Source of the DNA: Spirogloea muscicola
Lineage: Eukaryota; Streptophyta; Zygnematophyceae; Spirogloeales; Spirogloeaceae
Reading direction: 5' to 3'
Assembly: GCA_009602725.1 (NCBI GenBank)
Contig: WELB01000328.1
Coordinates: 4,196 to 16,441, forward strand
Length of the DNA: 12,246 bases
Positions 1 to 5,198 of this stretch are shown one piece after another. Both the position numbers and the translations under genes were made by a program. How positions within the stretch are numbered: position 1 is the first letter of the stretch; the number at the start of each line of letters is the position of its first letter. The notes under the pieces are model-generated. The model had not been told where the DNA came from and searched no databases. It saw nothing but the letters and a program-made list of their open reading frames with translations.

Positions 1-97
1 CCCTGCCTGCCAGGCCCCGCCGCCGCCGGCCGCGGCCGCCACTTGCGCCGCCCGAAGCGGAGCCGTGACGCGCGCGCGCCGCGGCGGCTGCTTGCAG

Positions 98-856
98 GTG
101 GTGATCTACAGCCCCGCGCGCACGGCGTCGCAGCAGGGGCAGGGCAAGACCGGCCGCTGGCGCATCAACTTCGAGTCCACCGACAAGTCAGCGCCGCCCC
201 CCGCCTGCGGCCAGGGCGTTGGCGCCGCCAGCGCCAACCGCAAGCCTGCCCGCTGCCGAGCTTCAGGCCCCTGAGCCTTGGCAGCGCGGTGCGCCCTCGG
301 CGGCCAGGTGGGAGAACCCGCTGATGGGGTGGACGTCCACAGCGGACCCGTACTCGAGCGTCGGCGACGCGGGCCTCAACTTCGACACCAAGGACGCCGC
401 CATCGACTTTGCCCGCAAGTACGGCTGGGAGTTCACGGTGAGGCCCGCCTTGCCCTCGGCACAGCGCGCACCCAGCCCGGGGCCCGCGCGCCTGTCCTGG
501 AACTGGCGGGCAAGAGCTTTCGCAGTGAGGCGCTCTGACCTCCCCGGGTTGCTGGCAACTGCGCAGGTCCGTGAGCCGAAGCAGGCCGTCAAGAAGGTGA
601 GCTACATGACGCGCTGCCACCAAGGGCCTCGGTTGGCTTGGGGCCGTTGCTCCTTGGGCTGGGCATCCCATGATGGGGGGTGCCTTGTGCCCCAGTTAGG
701 CACTGGCATTGAAGCAATGTCCTCGGAGACTGCCAGCTGCAGAGGCACCTTACCCCACTTGACTGCTGGATGACACATTGGTGGATGTACGGCGTGCAGC
801 CCAAGGCATACGCAGATAACTTCAAGTGGAGAGGCCCAGTACCTGCGCCCGAGTGA
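98..856 (+). CDS. NDUFS4: NDUFS4, complex I 18 kDa accessory subunit (5'-partial, 4 exons seen)
   Basis: Accessory subunit of mitochondrial NADH:ubiquinone oxidoreductase, on the matrix arm near the NADH-oxidising module. Four exons join in frame: 98-186, 308-437, 567-596 and 800-856. Introns 187-307, 438-566 and 597-799 all start with GT and end with AG. The joined product keeps the family landmarks in order: [54 protein letters not shown] and the C-terminal [13 protein letters not shown] before TGA. Intron 1 splits the Lys codon before WENPLMGW (phase 2); the other two introns are phase 0. The visible part is 101 residues, essentially the conserved core; the mitochondrial presequence and first exon(s) are missing. 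The CAG at 95-97 before the first codon looks like a splice acceptor, so I take 98 as an exon start and not a translation start. Bases 1-97 are very GC-rich and I could not place an exon there. Family identity is near certain; the splice sites are inferred. Confidence 0.93.
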
Positions 857-1633
857 CAGAGCTGCCCTGCCTTGCATGGTGGCATTCTGCTCAGTGGCTG
901 GAGGGTCGTGGGCCAAATGTGGAGCAAGCGGCGGCACCAAGGCTGGAACAGCATGCTGGCGGCGTGGTTGCAAAGTGGCTTGCAGGATGTAGTGCCTGCA
1001 TGCCTGCCTAAGGTCGTGCAGCTGATCCAAATGAATCAGCGGGGGAGGCGGCAGAGGTTGGGCAAGAACTTTGTTGTGGAGTGTGGTGCATACATGTACA
1101 AATGTGCAAGTGGTTGGGCCTTGCGACGTCTCAAGCTGGGAGGGGAATAGGGAGGCCAGCTTCACACCTCCATCTGATTGCAGGAGCAGCCTGCGGCGGG
1201 GCCTTGAACCCCTGGGATATGGACATGGCTTGGAGGCCTGCATCATGCGGCTGCATTTGGAGACGAGGAGTGAACGTGGCCTGCAGGTGGCATATGCAAG
1301 CAGGTGTTGGCAAGCACAGGGGCGGGGCTGGGCAGAATGCCGCGGCCCCTGCCCGTTGGGGGGTTGTGCCGGGGAATGGGAGGAATGCGCGTGTGGACTG
1401 ATAAGATGCCGAGCGGCCAAGCAGGAGCAGCAAGCCCATCTACTATTGTAGAGACAGATACCAAGTCCCCCCTGCCACCAGCTAGAGCTCCCTCACTTTA
1501 CTGGAGCAGAGCATGGGCCTGAGCTCGCTGCAGAAAGACTCACACAGGGTCGAGCAAGAACGAGAGGACAGCTGCCATGGGCCGAAAAGTGCTGGAACAC
1601 AGTAAATAAGCAAGTACCATGTAGAATAATGAC
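857..1633. other. Spacer / probable NDUFS4 3' region, no gene recognised
   Basis: About 780 bases after the NDUFS4 stop. The sequence is moderately GC-rich and G-biased on the plus strand. I find no recognisable protein, tRNA or clear repeat. A minus-strand frame stays open from 1420 down through NDUFS4 exon 4 but is compositionally shadow-like. Part of this stretch is probably the NDUFS4 3' UTR; I could not place a confident polyadenylation signal. Confidence 0.5.
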
Positions 1634-2130
1634 TTAGTAACCTCTAGTTGGAAGCCGCGCAAAGACTAGCTGTTGGCAAGCAGTCCCGTTGTAAAAGCCA
1701 GAGCCTGCAGCTAGAGCACGGCCAGCACAAAGCGTTGGCCATGGACCGCTGGAGTATTATGGACAGGCGCATGCGAAAGACCTGCGCTAGGAGCCAGCGG
1801 TATTGAAGTCGGTCTGCTCACCTCGTCTGCAGGACACAGCGCGTCGCGCAAGCCGGGCCAACACGTCAAGCCACTGAGACACGAAAGCCTCGTGCACATC
1901 GAGGGCCAGTGGGACGAACTGGTCCCCTTCCGGGTGGTCCACGTACTGCCGCTTTGCCACGAGCGGCGATTGCAGCTGCATGTCCAGCCTTGAGGGCAGA
2001 GAGCCCCGGATCGGAGCAGTCAACCATCTATAGTGACCACTTTGGCGATGACTTTGGGGCCGCCGCCCAGCGTGAAGGCCGCCAGGTCAAACGACGTAGG
2101 GATGAACAAGGAAGGAAGACTCTTGCAGTG
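1634..2130 (-). pseudogene. Retroelement C-terminal fragment, copy R1 (frameshifted)
   Basis: Reading the minus strand, this decayed fragment contains AAIAARGKA, then QYVDHPEGDQFVPLALDVHE, then LAQVFRMRLSIILQRSMA, and ends RLPTRGY with TAA at 1634-1636. It aligns piece by piece with copy R2 (3431-3800). The parts lie in different frames: one shift near 1955 (between RGKA and QYVDHP) and another near 1789 (at GS / LAQ), so it cannot be translated intact. The (F/L)-P-L-A-x-D-x-H pattern, preceded by an Ala-rich stretch and followed by LQRS, resembles the C-terminal part of reverse transcriptase polyproteins common in algal genomes. That assignment comes from memory of such proteins; no reverse transcriptase catalytic motif is present. 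The fragment appears truncated on its 5' side at about 2130. Confidence 0.6.
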
Positions 2131-2149
2131 AACGGCGATGGTCTCGATT

Positions 2150-2530
2150 GGCCAGCCCAGAAAAATGAACAAGGTTAACGAGGTCAAAAGAGTAAGCTCT
2201 TCCAAAGGAGATACTGTAAGCTCATCGAAAGGGGGCGAGGGCTGTGAACAGCCAGCCCGGAAAGAATGGACAAGGTCCGAAGGGGCCGAAAAAAGCTTTT
2301 GAACAACAACAGCTCTTCCAATCAAAGGCAGTGGCTGTGAGAGGCCAGCTCAGAGGAAGTAGCGCCCCCAATGGGGCAATGGCTGTGATATGCCAGCCCG
2401 CAGAACATTGGCAAGGTTCGAAGCGGCCAAAGTACGAAGGGGCCAAAAGAAATGGCACTCCCAATGGGGGCAAGGGCTGTGAAATGCCAGCCCGAAAAGA
2501 ATTGACAAAGGTTCGAAGGGGCCAAAAATG
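2150..2530 (-). repeat. Cluster of hairpin-bearing retroelement tail units
   Basis: Three fairly clear units (about 2229-2290, 2366-2440 and 2453-2526) and two partial ones (about 2150-2185 and 2336-2355) of the same 60-75 base repeat. On the plus strand the typical order is CCCAATGGGGGCAAGG, a GGGCTG...CCAGCCC inverted repeat, an A-rich AAAGAATxxACAAAG stretch, then GTTCGAAGGGGCC. The same unit recurs at 2691, 3054, 3309, 3967, 4346, 4521 and 4612, and inverted near 4851-4919. On the minus strand these units lie downstream of retroelement C-terminal stubs, so they are probably its 3' untranslated tail. Confidence 0.7.
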
Positions 2531-2558
2531 CTTAGCAGCTACGAAGGGGCCTGAAGAA

Positions 2559-2793
2559 GCTATGTTAGGACGGGGGGAGGATGGACCACTCAGTAGTTAC
2601 GAGTGAGGAGCCTCAAATCTGACAGAATAGCTGCTGGAAAACTATCACCCTGACGAAAGCAAAAGCGCTATCTCAGAACTAGGGTAGTGGCCCTCCCAAT
2701 GGGGGCAAGGTCTGTTAGAAGCCAGCCCGAAAAAGGTTCGAGAGGGCCAAATGACGGAGGGGCCTGAAGCCACAATGACGGGGGGGGCCTGAA
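2559..2793. repeat. ~232 bp duplicated block, copy A
   Basis: This block begins GCTATGTTAGGACGGG, contains a retroelement C-terminal stub and a tail unit, and ends near GGGGGGGCCTGAA. It is repeated at 2924-3154 with a modest number of substitutions and small gaps. A truncated third copy begins at 3157. The copies run head-to-tail, but A and B are separated by an unrelated ~130 bp segment. Confidence 0.85.
2590..2690 (-). pseudogene. Retroelement C-terminal stub R5
   Basis: The minus strand encodes FRQGDSFPAAILSDLRLLTR followed by NY and a stop (TGA at 2590-2592). Similarity to the other copies stops by about 2690, leaving only the last ~30 codons. It lies within duplicated block A. Confidence 0.65.
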
Positions 2794-2875
2794 GAGAGAA
2801 GGCGCGCGGGGCGCATGAATTGAAAGGGAGGCCAATTCAAGCCAATACATTGTTCAGGCAGAGTCGAGTGCAGAC
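2794..2875. repeat. Dispersed repeat shared with the phospholipase leader region, copy 1
   Basis: GAGAGAAGGCGC, a gap, then GGGAGGCCAATTCAAGCCAA and GTTCAGGCAGAG...TCGAGTGCAGA recur almost unchanged at 4951-5028, immediately upstream of the phospholipase gene. Here it starts the ~130 bp segment (about 2794-2923) that separates the two 232 bp duplicated blocks. Confidence 0.8.
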
Positions 2876-2923
2876 TAAACAAGGCTACATAATACGGAGA
2901 GCTAATTTAAGGTACCTAAAGAT

Positions 2924-3154
2924 GCTATGTTAGAGCGGGTGGAGGATGGACCACTCATTAGTTACGAGTGAGGAGCCTCAAATCTGACAGAGTAGCTGCC
3001 GGAAAACTATCACCCAGACGAAAGCAAAAGCGCTATCTCAGAACTAGGGTAGTCTCCCAATGGGGGCAAGGTCTGTGAGAAGCCAGCCCGAAAAAGGTTC
3101 AAGAGGGCCAAATGACGGAGGGGCCTTAAGCCACAATGACGGGGTGGGCCTGAA
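2924..3154. repeat. ~232 bp duplicated block, copy B
   Basis: Near-identical to 2559-2793. Its retroelement stub (minus strand, stop TAA at 2958-2960) ends SDLRLLTRN, one codon earlier than copy A because the Tyr codon has become a stop. It is followed directly by a partial third copy from 3157 that soon diverges. Confidence 0.85.
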
Positions 3155-3188
3155 AATGCTATGTCAGAGCGGGTGGAGGATGGACCAC

Positions 3189-3280
3189 TCAGTAGCTACG
3201 AGTGAGGAGCCTCAATTCCGACAGACTAGCTGCCGGGTAGGACGAAGCACTACGATGAGGAGCCGCAGATCCGGCGGAGG
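3189..3280 (-). pseudogene. Retroelement C-terminal stub R4 with a second nested remnant
   Basis: The minus strand ends PAASLSELRLLTRSY with TGA at 3189-3191. About 50 bases upstream on the same strand (near 3250-3275) is another remnant reading PDLRLLIV in a different frame. Two element ends therefore appear stacked within 90 bases. This is the truncated third copy of the duplicated block. Confidence 0.55.
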
Positions 3281-3308
3281 GCCAACTGCCGGAAAGAAAA
3301 AAGAGCTC

Positions 3309-3378
3309 GCCCATTGAGGACAGGGGCTGGAACAGCCAGCCCAAAAAAGAATGGACAAAGTACGAGAAGGGAGCCAGG
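3309..3378 (-). repeat. Hairpin tail unit
   Basis: GCCCATTGAGGACAGGGGCTGGAACAGCCAGCCC (positions 3310-3343 approx., stem GGGCTGG/CCAGCCC) is followed by AAAAAAGAATGGACAAAG and ACGAGAAGGGAGCC. It belongs to the same family as the units at 4521 and 4612 and lies on the 3' side of stub R2 when read on the minus strand. Confidence 0.75.
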
Positions 3379-3430
3379 GGAAGCGCTAAGTAAAACAAGC
3401 ACAAGAAGAAACAAAGCAGCTACTAATGAC

Positions 3431-3806
3431 TCAGTAATTCCTGCTGAGCAGCCGCAGATCAGAGATGCTAGGGTCCTGGAAGTGGGTCCCCTGGACAGAG
3501 CCAGAGGCAGCAGCTAGGGCTCTTCCGGCACGAAGGTGCAGCGCACGGGCCATGGACCTCTGCAGCGAGACGGCCAGGCGCATGCGAAACACTTGCGCCA
3601 GCGACCCGGCTGCAGGAAAGTCTACCGGCTCACCATGGAAGCGACGGGCGATTGCGTGGCGGGCGAGCTGCTTAAGTAGCTCAGGCCACCGAGCGCCCAG
3701 TGCCCCATGGATGTCAAATGCCAACGGGAAGAACTCGTCTTCCGGCGGATGGTCGGCGTACTTGATCTCTTTTGCCCGAGCGGCGCAGGCGACCGCATAC
3801 CCAGCC
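3431..3806 (-). pseudogene. Retroelement C-terminal fragment, copy R2 (longest open copy)
   Basis: The most intact copy in the window. The minus strand reads, in one frame from about 3800: YAVACAARAKEIKYADHPPE, DEFFPLAFDIHGALG, LAQVFRMRLAVSLQRSMARA, LHLRAGRALAAASG, and finally SISDLRLLSRNY with TGA at 3431-3433. That is about 120 codons without a break. It aligns with R1 and R3. Its 5' edge abuts a 70 bp repeated element at 3807-3876. No start codon context or catalytic motif is visible, so it is a 5'-truncated piece and not a gene. The order of motifs suggests the C-terminal domain that follows the reverse transcriptase in non-LTR-like elements; this is an inference. Confidence 0.65.
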
Positions 3807-3876
3807 TACATCATTAGATGTGCTTGCCTTTGTACTTGGCCATATTGGCCTTCAATTTTCATATACACGATATTTT
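3807..3876. mobile_element. ~70 bp short repeated element, copy A
   Basis: Shares TACAT, then ATGTGCTTGCCTTTGTACTT, then GGCCA...TGGCC, and ATATACACG...ATTT with 4273-4345. The GGCCA/TGGCC inverted repeat is kept in both copies although the spacer differs (TAT versus CACA). No clear flanking duplication is visible here, unlike at copy B. Confidence 0.6.
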
Positions 3877-4061
3877 CCTTGGTGGGCAGACTGGGCTGGG
3901 TGGGAGCGGTCGAATGCGTCGGTAGTCACCACGTCCAGAGAAAAGCGCGGCCGAATTGACTGGTGGCTGGGAGGAGCCAGCCCAAAAGGAATGGACAATG
4001 TCAAAAGGAGCCGAATGGCACAAAAAGCAGAAGACTAAGTGCTAAGACGACAAGGAGGCTC

Positions 4062-4253
4062 TCAGTAACCTCGAGTCAGCAAGTGCAGGTCCGAGTAGCT
4101 AGAGGGCGGGAAGACGTCGCCCTGACGAAACCCGGAGGCAGCCGCCAGGGCGCGGCCGGCACGTAGGTGGACGGCAAACGCAAGAGACCGCTGGAGGGAA
4201 ATGGCGAGGCGCATCCTGAACACCTGGGCGAGGGACCCGGCGACGTGAAAGAG
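4062..4253 (-). pseudogene. Retroelement C-terminal fragment, copy R3
   Basis: The minus strand reads GSLAQVFRMRLAISLQRSLA, HLRAGRALAAASGFRQGD, then YSDLHLLTRGY with TGA at 4062-4064. Against R2 it lacks the upstream ~70 residues (the PLAFD region); the match breaks at about 4250, where a tail-unit sequence begins. The junction looks like one element copy inserted into, or recombined with, the tail of another. Confidence 0.65.
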
Positions 4254-4401
4254 AGAAGTGGCACTCCCAATGTACATTTGTCCAATGTGCTTGCCTTTGT
4301 ACTTGGCCACACATGGCCTCCCCATCTCTTAATATACACGCATTTCCAATGGGGGCAAGGGCTGCGAAAAGCCAGCCCAAAAAGAATTCACAACGGTTCA
4401 G
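4254..4401 (+). repeat. Inverted repeat, left arm (interrupted)
   Basis: Positions 4254-4272 and 4352-4401 match the reverse complement of about 4851-4919 with roughly one mismatch in the last 50 bases. The match is continuous on the right side but broken here by the 4273-4345 insertion. The unit itself is a retroelement tail unit, so the arms may be two tail copies in opposite orientation and not the ends of a transposon. Confidence 0.8.
4273..4345. mobile_element. 73 bp insertion flanked by CCAATG direct repeats, copy B
   Basis: The uninterrupted string GGCACTCCCAATGGGGGCAA occurs at 2455-2474 and, inverted, at about 4893-4912. Here the same string is split after CCCAATG by 73 bases, and CCAATG is repeated on the far side (4267-4272 and 4346-4351). 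This is the pattern expected of an insertion with a 6 bp target duplication. A related copy lies at 3807-3876. It is too short to encode anything. No convincing terminal inverted repeat is seen; an internal GGCCA/TGGCC palindrome is. Confidence 0.65.
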
Positions 4402-4440
4402 AAAGCCAAAGGCTGCAGCGAGAGTACGGCCAGCCCGCAC
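4398..4440 (-). pseudogene. Retroelement fragment R8, fused to a tail unit
   Basis: The minus strand reads RAGRTLAAAFGF, matching RAGRALAAASGF in R2 and R3. It then runs straight into the tail-unit sequence at 4346-4401 without the SDLRLL end, so the last ~20 codons are missing. Confidence 0.5.
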
Positions 4441-4501
4441 TTATTGAGTGATCCATCCTCCCCCCTGTTTTACCATTGCATCCTCAGGCCCCTTTGAACA
4501 A

Positions 4502-4700
4502 AAGAAAGAAAGAAAGAAAGGGCTCGCCCATTGAGGATAGGGGCTGGACAAGCCAGCCCAAAAAAGAATGAACAAAGAACGAGAAGGGGGCCAGAGGAAG
4601 CCAGAAGAAAGTGCTCGCCCATTGAGAATAGGGGCTGGAACAACCAGCCCGAAAAAGAATGAACAGAGTACGAGAAGGGGGCCAGGAAGAAGGCTCGCCC
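4502..4700 (-). repeat. Two tandem hairpin tail units plus a GAAA run
   Basis: Units at about 4521-4593 and 4612-4686 share GCTCGCCCATTGAGxATAGG, the GGGCTGG...CCAGCCC stem with a five-base loop (ACAAG and AACAA), AAAAGAATGAACA and ACGAGAAGGGGGCCAG. A third partial start (GGCTCGCCCATAAAG) begins at about 4692. The array is preceded by a short (GAAA) run at 4502-4518. On the minus strand it lies downstream of stub R7, as a 3' tail should. Confidence 0.75.
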
Positions 4701-4755
4701 ATAAAGAAAGCCAGGGGAAGCGCTAAGTAACAGAAACAAAGCTGCTACGAGACAC

Positions 4756-4812
4756 TCAGTAACCCCTGCTAAGCAGCCGCAGATCAGAGATGCTGGGCTC
4801 CTGGAGCCAGAG
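4756..4812 (-). pseudogene. Retroelement C-terminal stub R7
   Basis: The minus strand reads SISDLRLLSRGY and TGA at 4756-4758, nearly identical to the end of R2. Upstream similarity fades within about 20 codons. The shared downstream tail (CTTAGCGCTTCCCCTGGCT on the minus strand) shows that R2 and R7 belong to the same subfamily. Confidence 0.6.
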
Positions 4813-4850
4813 GAAGCCTTTTGTAGCTGCTCACCGCTCTTAGGCCCCCT

Positions 4851-4919
4851 CTGAACCTTTGTGAATTCTTTTTGGGCTGGCTTTTCGCAGCCCTTGCCCC
4901 CATTGGGAGTGCCACTTCT
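4851..4919 (-). repeat. Inverted repeat, right arm (tail unit in opposite orientation)
   Basis: This is the reverse complement of 4254-4272 joined to 4352-4401. It is the only tail unit in the window that runs in the opposite sense to the rest, and it preserves the uninterrupted CCCAATGGGGG junction. Confidence 0.8.
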
Positions 4920-4950
4920 TCATGTAGATCTCCAAGACGTCAGCAAGAGA

Positions 4951-5028
4951 GAGAAGGCGCATGAAATGAACGGGAGGCCAATTCAAGCCAATGCTTCACA
5001 TCGTTCAGGCAGAGAGTCGAGTGCAGAA
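4951..5028. repeat. Dispersed repeat, copy 2, at the phospholipase leader
   Basis: Same sequence as 2794-2875, including GGGAGGCCAATTCAAGCCAA and TTCAGGCAGAGxxTCGAGTG. It ends where the high-GC sequence leading into the phospholipase gene begins, about 170 bases before the ATG at 5199. Confidence 0.8.
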
Positions 5029-5198
5029 GAGTGGAGGCGGCCAGCATCCTCGGGAGGGCGGGCGCTGCGGGTGGCGAGGGGCCGCCCCGTCAGGCCCCGC
5101 GGGGGAACGGGGGAAAACGGGCATCGCCGCGCCGTGGCTGCTGGGCAGATGCCGCAAACCCCCCCCGGAGCACCGCCGCCGCACCCCCCCCCGCCGCC

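Noticed and set aside
40-63. Possible short NDUFS4 exon reading HLRRPKR just upstream of VVIYSPAR
   Set aside because: The peptide resembles the residues expected there, but joining it to the exon at 98 would need an intron of only about 33 bases, shorter than any other here.
602-1420. 272-codon open frame on the minus strand antisense to the NDUFS4 3' end
   Set aside because: It overlaps NDUFS4 exon 4 and introns antisense, is rich in Pro, His, Arg and Gln as expected of a GC-rich shadow, and shows no recognisable domain.
2150-4700. CRISPR-like array from regularly recurring ~70 base units
   Set aside because: Units are unevenly spaced, diverged, contain their own hairpins and accompany retroelement C-terminal stubs; spacers are not unique short inserts, and the genome is eukaryotic.
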